In this document: one piece after another, positions 22,708 through 34,019 of the stretch | Numbering within the stretch: the first letter of the stretch is position 1 | Layout of the letters: each line of letters begins with the position of its first letter | Origin: Trifolium pratense | Lineage: Eukaryota > Streptophyta > Magnoliopsida > Fabales > Fabaceae | Assembly: GCF_020283565.1 (NCBI RefSeq) | Contig: NC_060065.1 | Coordinates: 48,038,409-48,102,408 of the forward strand | Length of the DNA stretch: 64,000 nucleotides | Direction of reading: 5' to 3' | The notes under the pieces: generated by a model | The model's database searches: none | Seen by the model: only the letters and a program-made list of their open reading frames with translations | Told to the model about the DNA's origin: nothing | Program-made: the position numbers and the translations under genes

Positions 22708-23797
22708 CGCTCCCTCCGTACCACAATATAAACAAGAACAATCAAAAACAATAAAATAGAAACAAAACAACAAAAACAATAAAAAAAAACTATAGAACGT
22801 TTGGTCAATAAAAAAAATATAGAAATAATAATATGAATACAATAAAAAAAATTATATGTGAATCTATGTATAAAAATATGAACAAAACAAGAACAATAAA
22901 AAGCTTATAGAAAGTTTTAGTCAATACAAAAAATTATAGAAAAAAAAAGATAAATACACATAAAAATAGGAATATAAAAATAGAATCATAAACAATATTT
23001 TTCATATAAAAAAAAGAAAAACAATATTGCTACCAAGTTGTCGTTGGAGGAAGGTAAATGTAATTTTCTTTGTAAGCGCTCTTTGAGTCCTAGGGTCATC
23101 CCTGCCTCGGTGCCTTGGGCTAGGGCACCATCCTCTCACCCTAAAAAAAGAAAAACAATATTGCTACCAAGTTTATCACTCCCTCCGTTCCTTTTTACTT
23201 GTCGTGTTGGAAAAAATAATTTGTTTTAAATTATTTGTCGTTTTGAATCAATGATAAATATTTGTCCTGTATTTTATTATATTTATCATCGATGAGAACT
23301 AATATTTCTATTACTTAAAAAAAAAAAAATTGTTATGCACAAACCCTTTTATTCTATAATTTTTTATGCTTGTATTCATGTATTTTGTTTTGTTCCTATT
23401 TTTATGCTTATTCATTTTATTTTTTTATATTCTTTCTATAGTTTTTTTTTATCTTGTTTTTTCTATATTCATTCTACAATTTTTTTATTGACTATAATTT
23501 TTTTATTGTTTTTTATTTTGTTCTTATTTTGTTCTTATTGTTTTCTATTTTGTTCTTATTTTTATATCCATTGTTAATTACTCTTATGTTTTTTTTAATG
23601 ATACGTACTCTTATCTTTTCCAATAAAACTAATTATTGCTATATATTTGAAAAACTAAAGTTTGATATTTTTTAAAATTTGTTTTGATATTTGTCAAAAA
23701 AAATTTGTTTTGGTATATAACATATTAAATACCTTACCAAAAAAAATAACATATTAAATTTTTATTTTTTTACATAATATATTAACCGGAGGGAGTA
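22708..23797. repeat. Large AT-rich foldback sequence
   Basis: A-rich sequence at about 22725-23000 (repeats of AACAATAAAA, ACAAAAC, ACTATAGAA) is complementary to T-rich sequence at about 23340-23580 (TTTTATTGTT, GTTTTGT, TTCTATAGT). CTCCCTCCGT near 22710 and CGGAGGGAG near 23788 mark the outer ends, giving a roughly 1.1 kb MITE-like palindrome with a diverged loop. Confidence 0.5.
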
Positions 23798-23815
23798 ATT
23801 AATTACTTTAGAGTC

Positions 23816-23989
23816 ATGCTAAACAGTGACCCCGAGACAATAGTTAAACATACTAAAAAATAAAATAAAAAGACAAAATTAATGATATGAATGTAACTTT
23901 TTACATCTTTAATAGGTTGAATGCACAAGTTTCAAGATAAAATTTCTATATTGGTAGACTTAACTAGTGTTGGGGGTACTGTTTAGCAT
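23816..23989. mobile_element. MITE, first of a matched pair (second at 47850-48003)
   Basis: Ends ATGCTAAACAGT and ACTGTTTAGCAT are perfect inverted repeats. The interior shares TAAACATAC, AGACAAAATTAAT, TTCAAGATAAAATTTCTAT and TTAACTAG with the copy at 47.85 kb. About 174 bp. Confidence 0.75.
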
Positions 23990-24235
23990 TTCCATTACTT
24001 TATTTACAAATTTAAAAGATAAACTATAAAATTCAAAAAAATTACAAAATCGCAAATTTAATCTCTGCAAAAAATTAATTAAATTAAATAAAAATCTAAT
24101 CCACATTTACGTATGCATAGTCTACACCCTTATCATCTTTGCCACTTTGCTTTCACAACCACACTTCTCTCGTTATCCCTTCAATTCAATTTATGACACC
24201 TTTACTTTTTGGTTTGTTATTGTGATTGAAGATTC

Positions 24236-24493
24236 AATTTGGTCCCTTATTTTTAAAACGTATTAATTTGGTCTCTTACGTTTTAACTGTTTGCATTAGT
24301 TAGTCCTTTCTGTCAGTTTTGTCACATGTGACAACTAATTTGCATATGTGGACAGATACGTGGATACTTGGACACATTGACACGTGTATAGTTCAAACGG
24401 TGTTAATGACAAAATTAACGAAAATGAATAAATTGAAACCTAATGGAAACGTAAGAGACCAAATTAATACCTTTTAAACATAAGAGGTCAAAT
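24236..24493. repeat. Foldback element
   Basis: AATTTGGTCCCTTATTTTTA at the left and its near-complement on the right (TAAGAGGTCAAATT) form ~48-bp arms, including the shared AATTTGGTCTCTTACGTTT. A sequence of this type recurs, decayed, at about 29780-29930 and 58870-59000. Confidence 0.65.
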
Positions 24494-24831
24494 TAAAACA
24501 TAAAATAAACGTAAAAGACCAAATGTGTAGTTAAACTACTTCTTTCTATTATTTTTTACTTTTTATTTAAGTAAAAAATACGTTACATAAGTTAACAGTT
24601 TTTTTTTTTAATAAAATATGTTAAAAAAATTTAGTGTAATATATATGAGAGTGATGGAGAGAGAGAGAGTTGAGATGAAAGAAAGATAATGTGTTGATGG
24701 TGCATGACATTATTATGGGTTGTAGATTAATCTAAAGGCAAATTAGCCTATTTTCATCATGGACCATTTGTTAGGCTGGTCCATGTTAGAATTAGTGTAT
24801 ATATGCATTGTATGATAAGAAAGACGTGTAT

Positions 24832-24837
24832 CACGTG
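24832..24837. promoter_or_regulatory. G-box (CACGTG) upstream of the free ALMT exon 1
   Basis: CACGTG within GACGTGTATCACGTGT, identical in context to the ALMT-B upstream site at 41659-41664. The 2.5 kb insertion now separates it from its exon. G-boxes bind bZIP and bHLH factors; use here is inferred. Confidence 0.4.
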
Positions 24838-24879
24838 TCACACATTTTTTATTTATTTTTGGCATTATGTGTCACACTC

Positions 24880-25270
24880 ACACATTAGCTTGTTAATGTT
24901 TTAGTTTTTTTGACTAAGCTTGTCAATGTTTTAGTTGTTTTCCAAAATAGTACTGCTACGTACTTTTTAAGTTGTTAAAAAAATTTGTAAAAAAAAAATT
25001 GTTAAAAAATTATTCTTTATTACTTATTTAAAGAACTGAAAATTAATAATACATCAACCCAAAAATATATTTAAGAAAACTTTGTTGCGAAAAAATGGCT
25101 TATTATATATTGGGGACACTATCGAGTTAAAGACTACACAAAGAAAATTTATTATTGACGCTCAAAAATTGTTGATTACCATGAAAAAAATTGGATGGCT
25201 TTTAGGATGAATGTAACTTATGGTTAGAGGATTTTTACTTTGGAATAACAATCTATCCTACTTTAAAACA
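24880..25270. repeat. Paralogous ALMT upstream segment
   Basis: Shares ordered blocks with 20110-20470 (ALMT-A upstream) and 44578-44850 (ALMT-B upstream): TTTCCAAAATAGTA, TTTTTAAGTTGTTAAAAAAA, AAAAATGGCTTAT, GAAAATTTATTATTGACG and AAAAATTGGATGGCTTTTAG. It marks the old promoter side of this ALMT unit. Confidence 0.6.
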
Positions 25271-25364
25271 TAGATTGTGGTTGGTGCAGTAAAAACAATA
25301 GTAAATGCAGTGTAGTCGGCTATATAAGAACCGTCCGATTAAAATTAGATAAGAGTTTTAACAT

Positions 25365-25660
25365 AGTAATATTTGAATCTGACTCAGCAATTGTTGTGGA
25401 TCTTATCGTCAAGGGATGTCTGATCAATCACCCGAGCGTGACTATAATTTCCCGCATTAATCGCCTTAAGATGCAAGATTAGGAGATGTCCTTTCATCAT
25501 ATTTATAGGCGCAGACAAACCAGGTGCAAACTGCCTTGCGAGACACACTCTTACTATACCTACGGGTATCCAAATTCTTCATAATCCCCCGCTGGGTTGT
25601 GTTAGTCTTTTGTGGCAGGATAGTGTTGGTTTCCATTTTAGTCATAGAGTTCCTCTTTAG
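25365..25660 (+). mobile_element. LINE RNase H fragment
   Basis: The plus frame reads FESDSAIVVDLIVKGCLINH, then SVTIISRINRLKMQD, a stop, and EMSFHHIYRRRQ, matching the RNase H domain of plant LINE pol. Stops and frame changes follow. A remnant only. Confidence 0.6.
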
Positions 25661-27995
25661 TTTGGCCTAACAACTTCCATTAATTGTAGAAAAAAACAAT
25701 TTAAGCTTGGATTTTCTATTTATAAATAAAGGTTATGTTAATTTGTGCCCTAAGGGCACATGTTAAGCTACCTAAAAGTAAAAATATAGCATTTAATGAA
25801 ATAAAGAATTTAATGTTTAGAAAATTGAATACACCACAAGTTCAATAATTTTTTTCCACATTTATCTCCTTAAAATGTAGGTGAATTCTTCGGTACACAT
25901 ATTATGTGGATGTGTACCGGTACACCGCTGATGTGGTTAACAAGTAATATAGTAACTAATGCAGATTTGTCAAAAAAAAAATTAATGCAGATTTTGTTTC
26001 TTTATTAAGTTTTTTATATTAAACACTACTTTTTAATATTGGCAAATGTATCCTTCCAAGATAAATCAAACCATGCATAATATCTTTCAACTTATATATG
26101 ATTTTCAACAAATTCAAATATTTTAATAATATTCTAATATCTTATAAATAATATTATTTTAGTATTTTGTATTTTCTTAAAAATTAAAATATGATTTTAA
26201 TAACTTTTTTAATTATTCAAACAAAAAAACTTTTAAAATTATTAATATGATTGATCCAACTACGATTTTAATATTTCAATATTATTACCTTTCTATTTTT
26301 TTTAATATTATTAGTTTGTAAAGATTAATATTCATTTACCACCTAATCATTAGTGCATATAATTATTAAAAAATATTTATTTTTTAGTAAAAAAAAAACT
26401 TAAATTTTTTAATACGTTTATATATTTATTGTAATATTGTTAATCTTTAGTGATTCGTTATATTTTACAAGATTAAATAAGTTTGTTATCGATACAAAAT
26501 TACTAAATTTAATTTTTCATCTTCATAAGAAAATGTCATGTTTTGATCCCCACAAAATGTTTATGCATGCAATTTTGGTCATGTTGTAAAGTTGATGTAT
26601 ATTTCTGATGATTTTGCAAATATGTATAGCGTATTATAAAAATTTTGTCCAAAAGTAAGGAGCACAAAATTTGATTTCTAGGTCAAAATATTCGTTACTT
26701 TTATCTTGATATTTTGATTTACAAAATTCATATTTAATTCGTCTCATATTAAAAAATACTAAAGTTTTGTAAATGAACTTTTGATATTGTTCTAGACATG
26801 CTTAATTGTCGAAATTTAAATTCATAAGTTATTGTTAGTCCAATTAAGTGATATTGAACGACATGCTTAATTGTTAGTCTCATTCCCACTTGGTCAAGTT
26901 GAATAGTGAGATTGAGAATGTTTGATCTCCTTAGTTCCTTTCGGTCTAATTGGTTGTGACTTAACAATCCTTTCATAATAACTAGGTTTCTGGTGTAATA
27001 GTTTGTCCAACAATATGAGATTGAACAATGTTAAAATTCAACTTTTTAAGTGTTTATCATTTCAATTAGGTCAAGTTGAATAGATTACCTGAGATGAATT
27101 GATTCCCTATGTCACAATTGAGAAAATTAGTTGAGACTTAACACTCATTTCATATGAATTACGTTTCTTGAGTCATAGTTAATCTACCTAGTTGATGTTG
27201 AACTGTTACATTGTCGACATTTAAATTCTTAAGTGTTTTACATTTCAATTTAGTCAATATTTATTTCTTTGGTTCTTATCGGTAGAATTGGTAGCAACTT
27301 AATAATCCTTTTCTGATAACTAGGTTTTTGATTCACAGGTAATCCAATTAGTTGGCATCGAAATATTATATTGCTAAAAATTTAAATGTCACGAGTCTCG
27401 TTCCAATTAGGTCGTATTGAATTGTTTGAGAAAAAAAAATTAAAATCAAACACGTACAATACAACTGAAGTTGTCCTGTCAAGTCCCTTAAGTTTTAGCA
27501 TATCAAACGCACCCTTAATCATAGTTGGTAGAATTACTCTTTTTTTTTTTAAGAATCACACACTACATGAAAACCTCAATTTTCTAATAAAACTTGTTGA
27601 GAGCTTATGTAAGTAAAGCCCTCAGACTTATTAGGGGGCTTCTATGGTACATATGAAAAAATTCAATCTACCGATACATTAGATCAATTAATAATTATTT
27701 ATTAAATCAAAAAAATTAGTTGCCGATTATTGTATTTCAGAGATAATAATTTCATAAGAAAAGACACAATTTCAATGTTTTATAAGCAATACACAAACGT
27801 TTTTACATTTTTTCATAAAAAAAAAATCAATATTGACTATTATGAGTGACAAAATTTTTATTTTTTTTATAATTTTGATAAATAGTATTTAGTTATTATA
27901 ATATTTTAAATGATAAAAAATGATTTATTTTGGAAAAATATTCATTTACCTAATAATTTAATGATCTAATATATCGGAAAAATATTCATTTACCT
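25661..27995. other. Intergenic AT-rich DNA, no gene seen
   Basis: Non-coding and very AT-rich. A motif of the type AGGTCAAGTTGAA / TTGTTAGTCTCATT recurs several times between 26800 and 27420, suggesting a decayed internal repeat. The only frames are short and unconvincing. Confidence 0.45.
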
Positions 27996-28240
27996 AATAG
28001 AGGTCTGGATAGGGTTCAATTTGAAAGCAACTCGCAGGTTTTAACTGAAGCTATTCGAACGAGGCATAGTGATAATTCGGAATTTAGTTTAATTGTTGCT
28101 GATATTATCTAAATTATGTTATCGTGTATAAACTTTGAAGTGAAGTTTGTTAGGAGACAAGTGAATATGGTTGCTCATTCACTTGCTCGGGCGACCAATT
28201 CTTGAGCTAGTTTTCGTAGATTTGAGATTATTCTCTTATG
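27996..28240 (+). mobile_element. LINE RNase H fragment, 3' part
   Basis: The plus frame gives QFESNSQVLTEAIRTRHSDN, a stop, then NFEVKFVRRQVNMVAHSLAR, the characteristic end of RNase H domains in plant LINEs. Broken by one stop. Confidence 0.7.
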
Positions 28241-28320
28241 TATTGAAGATTAACTAGTTAATGAAAGGCGTTAAGTTTGTTTGATTAAAAAATTAAAAAA
28301 ATTTGAAGGAATATTTTTAG

Positions 28321-28390
28321 TAAAGGGTAATTTTGGTAGAAACTCTCAAATATCTCTAATATTGTACAAAAAAAATATTTGAGAATTTCT

Positions 28391-28481
<91 letters not shown>

Positions 28482-28589
28482 AGAGTTTTCCATAAAAAAA
28501 AGGTACCGTATATATAATATTTGAGAGAGTTTTTAAAAAAATATATAACATTTGAGATATTTGAGAGTTTCTACCAAAATTACCCTTTA
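28321..28589. mobile_element. Foldback MITE around a long (TA)n tract
   Basis: TAAAGGGTAATTTTGGTAGA at 28321 continues through AACTCTCAAATATCTC, and the exact complement closes the element at 28589: about 36 bp of perfect inverted repeat. A (TA)n tract of about 95 bp (28386-28480) is in the middle. Confidence 0.85.
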
Positions 28590-28658
28590 TTACAAATATT
28601 TTCTCACCTCCCTTTCACTCCATCTACTTCGAAACAAACAAACCCTAAAGGAAAATGT

Positions 28659-28808
28659 TACTCCATCCGATTCTATATATAAGAAAAAGTTTATTTTTTA
28701 CATTCATTGTAAAATTGATGTATCTAGATAACATTATAGTCTAGATACATCAACTTTACATTGAATTTAAAAATAAACTTTTTCTTATATATAGGATCGG
28801 AGGGGGTA
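28659..28808. mobile_element. Palindromic Stowaway-like MITE
   Basis: TACTCCATCCGATTCTATAT at the left is complementary to ATATAGGATCGGAGGGGGTA at the right. The whole 150 bp folds into one hairpin (TTTATTTTTA.., CATTCATTGTAAA.., GATGTATCTAGA.. all have partners). TA at both ends. Confidence 0.85.
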
Positions 28809-29948
28809 TTTAGTAAGAATTTTTTGATGCAAGAAAGAGAAGAATGATACCCACAACCTAAAACAAAAAAAAAACAACCGCCGGAAATTGAAAAACCTCG
28901 AAATTGCATATATGAAACAAAAATATGAACTTTACGATAAATTGAAAGAAATGCTTCAAAATGAGTGATGCTATAAGTATAAAAAATAATAGAAATTGAT
29001 GAAAAAAAAAACTCTTTTGTAAAAAAAAAAACCATTTTGAAATTTTTGTAAATTAAAAATCTCATCTCATTTAAAACATCTCATCTTTTTTTTTTATTTA
29101 TTTTTTTTTACAAAACATCTCTATTTATTTTGACAAAAGACAATTTAGGAAATTTCTTTAATTTCCATTTTAAAATTTTTGTAAATTAAAAGAGTAATTT
29201 AGGAAATTTCTATTTAAAGAAGTCTTGAAATGTCATGTTAAATTATTATTACATGTGGACCAATTAAAATTATACACCTTAACAGTGTACCGGTACACGT
29301 CCACATAAGATGTGTACCGGAGTGCTCACCTAAAATGTATCCTTAATAGCACAAGTTAACATTCTACTATAAATAATTTATATCAACTATAAAATCTGAT
29401 CTGTCCGATTTTAATTGGATAGTTCATATGAACATACAGACTGCATACTACACTAAATTCAAATCCTTAAGACATATGAAAGTAAGTTAGGATATCTTCT
29501 TTCCTTTCACTGTATATTGACAAAAACTCTCGATATATCTCTTTTAAAAACACTACTTTAATATAAGTGTATTACTGTAACTTAGTTTTTTTTTTTTTAT
29601 ATATTTTTAAATTCATTTTATTCCTTTTCATTATTACATTATTATTGACTTTCAAACTAAAACAGCGGACATATCTATATTCACCATCGAGGACATGACA
29701 TCAAATATTCCTCATTCACATAAACCATTACACACATACTTTCTTCCCGGTTCATACTTTCCCAGTTCATACATGATATACTTCATATATGTTTGGCTCT
29801 TTTATAGGTTTTAATTTGCTCTCTTACACTTAAGAAATTTAACAGAAAAACAAACTTATAATGTAAGAGACCAAAATCAACTAAAAAATTTTAACAGATA
29901 AAAGATCAATTTAAAATTTAAAATAAACGCCTAAATATGCAATTATAA

Positions 29949-29949
<1 letters not shown>

Positions 29950-30012
<63 letters not shown>
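29950..30012. repeat. (TA)n microsatellite
   Basis: About 30 TA units, directly against the truncated end of a CACTA-like sequence that continues to 30127. Confidence 0.95.
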
Positions 30013-30013
<1 letters not shown>

Positions 30014-32840
30014 GTGGCTAATAGACCGTGGCTAAAGAGCAAATAACCATGGCAAATGCATTTCTTTACCCACAGTGCAAATAACCGTGGCAAATAGACC
30101 CTGGCAAGAGCGATTTTTTTTAGTGTAAACATATAAGTTGTCACATTCATTAAATGATGTGGTAATATATTATTATATGCATCTGTAAAATAACTTTACA
30201 CTAACGTTGCATATGAATTAAACTCTATCTTGTTTGCAAAAAGGGTTATTTTAAATATAAAAAAAAACCTATGGTTAGATGGGTGTATATTAATTTTAAA
30301 CCTATGTATAGTTTTTTTTTATCACTATATCTAATATAATGTTAAACAAATATCTTGTTAAATATAAAGGTTTTTAGAGTTTAATTAGTAGATATGCATG
30401 ATCAGTGTAAATTAACTTTATACTGACATTCAATAAGAATGATTTAACTTTTTTGTATTATATCAAACAAGAAGTTGGATAAAAAGGGATGACTTGACAA
30501 AATAAAAAGTTATCATTATTGATTGACAGTGTAAAATTATTTACACAGTTAATGTATTTTTTTTCTTCATGCTTTTAACAACACAAATTTTAGTTGACAT
30601 TTATATTTCCAAGAGTTTGAAAATTTTATGTTAAGTACGTAAAAAAAAGAATTTGACATATTTTGACTTTTTTTTTTGTACATATATTTTGACTTTATTT
30701 CCCTGTTAAAAAAAAAAGTCATACTTTTCATATCTCTCAAGTCATTTATCTCAATAAGATATCTAGAATGAAGGCAGTGGTAGACACTAGACTCCATGCA
30801 GTTCCGGCAAAACATAATTAGAGATTCCAAATAGGTTTTATTGTGATGACTTATAAAATTAAAAATTACATAATGATTTTATGAAAAATAAATAAAATAT
30901 GTAAATATTGCTAAATCTTAACTTGTGTGATCGACTCTTGGACCGGCCATGATATCTCCCTGTTTGTAATGAATAAGGGCACAGTACACAACACCACAAC
31001 TCGATTTACAAGTAGAAACGCAAAAATAATGGATAGAAAAAAAAGTGACAAATTGAATTGTAAAATAATTGACATACAATATAGTAGTATTAATTACTAA
31101 TTAGAGAGTCCAATGCACACATGATTGAAAATTGTTACTTATATCAACTTATCTACTGAGTCAGCTATTGACAAATTTAATGATTCTGGGATTATTTTAC
31201 ATAATCCTCTTAACAACTGCGAGACCATTGTGTAAATACTAGCTAAGTATGTCTTAATCATATTTTTTACACAAGTTTCTTAGTTTGAGCTTTAATTTTT
31301 GTATACTTTATATTTAAATTCTTAGAATTGGAAGTTGAGCCTAACCCAACTCTACAAAACCAGCTTGTAAGGTGGAGATTACCTTCACTTATAAATACAT
31401 ATTTATACCATCTTATAACAGATGTGAGACTTCTTAATAGATCCCCTCAGACCCAGCGTTATTGGGCTTGAGACACAGATATAAATGGTGGATGACTCGG
31501 TCAAAAACTGGGTAGCACACGGCTCAACGAATCATAAAGAGACTCGAATATTATCTTAGAATTGAGAATTAGGCCTAATACAATCTTACAAAACCGCCTT
31601 GTAAGGTGAGAATTACACTCACTTATTCATATTTATGTCATCTCGCGACCGTTGTCAGACTTCTTTAACTTCTTTAACATAAATTAAATTAAATGATCTA
31701 CTGTATTGGTTGGTAAAAAATGTAAGCATTACTAGGAACTCATTACGTGTGGAGTTAATAGTAGAAATATGTTATTATTGGTTAATTTGTGTTAAGATTG
31801 AGAATTTTTTAACATGTGAGACTGAATTTCGAACCTCCTTCTTAGAGAATTTTTAATAGTGATACTATTTTGGGTTATATTTTGTATTATTTATATAATT
31901 TATACATATTTTACTTTAATAATACAAAATTATGCAACTCCTAATCAACTTATACTTCTAACTTTTTTTTTTGTTACAACTTATACTTCTAACTTATTTT
32001 ATAGAAATTATTTAAATTGATCCATTAAATAAGACAATATTATGTATAAAAACAAAATAATAGTAATAAATTGATGACATAATACCTTAAATAATTATTT
32101 GACTTTTTTTATACTCACCCAGCCACGTCATATAAATTTCTGCAATAGAAAATTTCTTGTGTAGGATTGCACCTAACAACACATTTTTAGTCATAATTAA
32201 CTATCACACATGAAGACCTAATTTTTTTTTGACAAAACATTAAGACCTAATTAAATCTAAGAAATTTAAATTCATCTAAGAGACCTAATCTAAATAAATA
32301 GTATTAAATAAGATATAGAAATTATTTAAATTGATCCATTAAATAAGACAATATTATGTATAAAAACAAAATAACAGTATTAAATTGATGACATGATACC
32401 TTAAATAATTATTTGACTTTTTTTAAACTCACCCAACCACGTCATATAAATTTCTGCAATAGAAAATTTCTTGTGTATGATTGGACCTAACAACACATTT
32501 TTAGTCATAATTAACTATCAGACATGAACACCTAATTTTTTTTTGACAAAACATTAAGACCTAATTAAATCTAAGAAATTTAAATTCATCAAAGAGACCT
32601 AATCTAAATAAATACTCGTAGTAAATAAGTAAACAAAATAGAAAAGAAAAAACGATAAAGAACTTCAAGGGTGGCAGCGTTATACTCTGTTCTAATATTC
32701 TTCCTTCCTCCTGCGCAGGTCCGGCCCTGGCAATGAGTGTCATGACTTAAGCCCATTATTTTAAGGAGTCCAATTTTTTTTATTATGCCTACTATTATAT
32801 AAAAAAATAAAAATTAAAACAATTATGCTTAATTTATTAT
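30013..32840. repeat. Segmental duplication, copy 1
   Basis: About 2.8 kb matching 33930-36355 in the same orientation with few differences. Shared blocks include CATATAAGTTGTCACATT, ATCGACTCTTGGA, GGCAGTGGTAGACACTAGAC, CAGCGTTATTGGGCTTGAGA and TGCGCAGGTCCGGCCCTG. It contains no convincing gene. Blocks near 31340 and 31570 belong to a dispersed repeat also found in ALMT-A intron 1 (about 19330-19440). The first ~120 bases are the right end of a CACTA-like element. Confidence 0.85.
31998..32600. repeat. Tandem duplication inside copy 1
   Basis: A ~320-bp unit beginning AGAAATTATTTAAATTGATC occurs at about 31998 and again at about 32317, including CACGTCATATAAATTTCTGC and ACACATTTTTAGTCATAATT in both. 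Copy 2 of the segmental duplication has the unit once (about 35868-36120), so it doubled after the larger duplication or was lost in copy 2. Confidence 0.8.
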
Positions 32841-32841
32841 G

Positions 32842-32842
<1 letters not shown>

Positions 32843-32931
<89 letters not shown>
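32843..32931. repeat. (TA)n microsatellite
   Basis: About 44 TA units. Confidence 0.95.
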
Positions 32932-32934
<3 letters not shown>

Positions 32935-33565
32935 CTTTGATAATATGGCTTAACATTTTATATGTTAAAATTTTAAAATTAAGTGTTTGAATTTTAAATA
33001 GTAAAATTTTGTCTAAATTTTAAAATTTTCATGAAATAATATTTCATTTAATATCTAATGACACATTCACTCCAAACCAACCTGCTCAGTAACGAATTGG
33101 ATTCATTCACATTTGTCATAAAAAATACAGGTTCTACACCCAACATAAACCAATTAAATTTGATTGGATTGGATAACGACTTTGATCAAAGCTAGCTCAA
33201 TTTGACCCAGAGACAACCCTAATAAATCTCATATCCGCAATGTAATTTATTTTTAGTAATTTATGTAATTTTCATTGAATTATATATAATATTAATTAAA
33301 TATGTTTTTATTTATTCATCAATTAATTTCTACAATTAAAAAAAATGGCAGCATAAATCTATCACTTCCTTTACTGGTGATGGTTTAAAATAGTAGGGCA
33401 GTTTTGTATATGTTTGAAAATATAGTAGATTGATATTTTTTTAATTTAATTTATATACATCGTCAGTGTAAAGTTATGTTATACATGCATCTAAGAACAT
33501 ATTGACACATTATGTATTATCTTTGCTGTTTAAGAAAAAAAAAATCATGTGTATTGTGATTATAA

Positions 33566-34019
33566 CACTACAAAAAAATGCCTTTTAGCCACGGTCAAAA
33601 CCGTAGCTAATGGTGTCATAGACCGTGGCTAACAAACTTTTCCACGATAATTTTGAGGGTGGCTTATCCTGCCATTGCAAAAGCCACGACTAAATTTGGT
33701 TTTTCCCACAGCAATAACCGTGGCAAATATTGTTCTTTTTTTAAGTTGCTCTGCTTTCATGCTTTCTTTTGATCTTTCTTTTCTTACACTATTCAAATAC
33801 AACAAATAGATATATTCAAACTTTATTAACACTAAATTAAAAAAAAAAAAACCATTTTTTTTAAATTTCTTTACCCACAGTGGCAAATAACCATGGCTAA
33901 AGAACGAATTTTTTTTGTAGTGTAAACAGAACAAATAACCATGACAAATGCATTTCTTTACCCACAGTGCAAATAACCGTGGCAAATAGACCGTGACTAG
34001 AGTGATTTTTTTTGTAGTG
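33566..34019. mobile_element. Small CACTA-type (En/Spm-like) element
   Basis: Begins CACTACAAAAAAATG and ends TTTTTTTTGTAGTG, with a 3-bp TAA duplication at 33563-33565 and 34020-34022. Inside are many copies of ATAACCGTGGC or its complement GCCACGGT, like the subterminal transposase-binding repeats of CACTA elements. 454 bp, non-coding. The frame at 33629-33985 is a by-product of these repeats. Confidence 0.82.

Larger units (their letters stand above)
22254..24797. mobile_element. Composite ~2.5 kb insertion in the ALMT exon-1-copy promoter
   Basis: ALMT-B reads continuously from ATATATATACATG into TATGATAAGGAAGACGTGTA (41621-41656). Here the same two parts are separated by about 2.5 kb. 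TATATA flanks both sides. Both ends carry ATGGACC/GGTCCAT motifs (about 22267-22290 and 24762-24785). Inside are nested MITEs and foldbacks listed separately; no coding region is seen. Confidence 0.6.

Noticed and set aside
23335..23675. Phe/Leu/Ile-rich frames resembling a membrane protein
   Set aside because: They come from T-rich foldback DNA; the hydrophobic look is compositional.
28285..28551. 88-codon frame rich in Ile-Tyr repeats
   Set aside because: It is a translation of a (TA)n microsatellite and a foldback element, not a gene. The same applies to 29911-30150.
33629..33985. 118-codon minus-strand frame
   Set aside because: It lies inside the small CACTA element and is produced by its CCGTGGC repeats.
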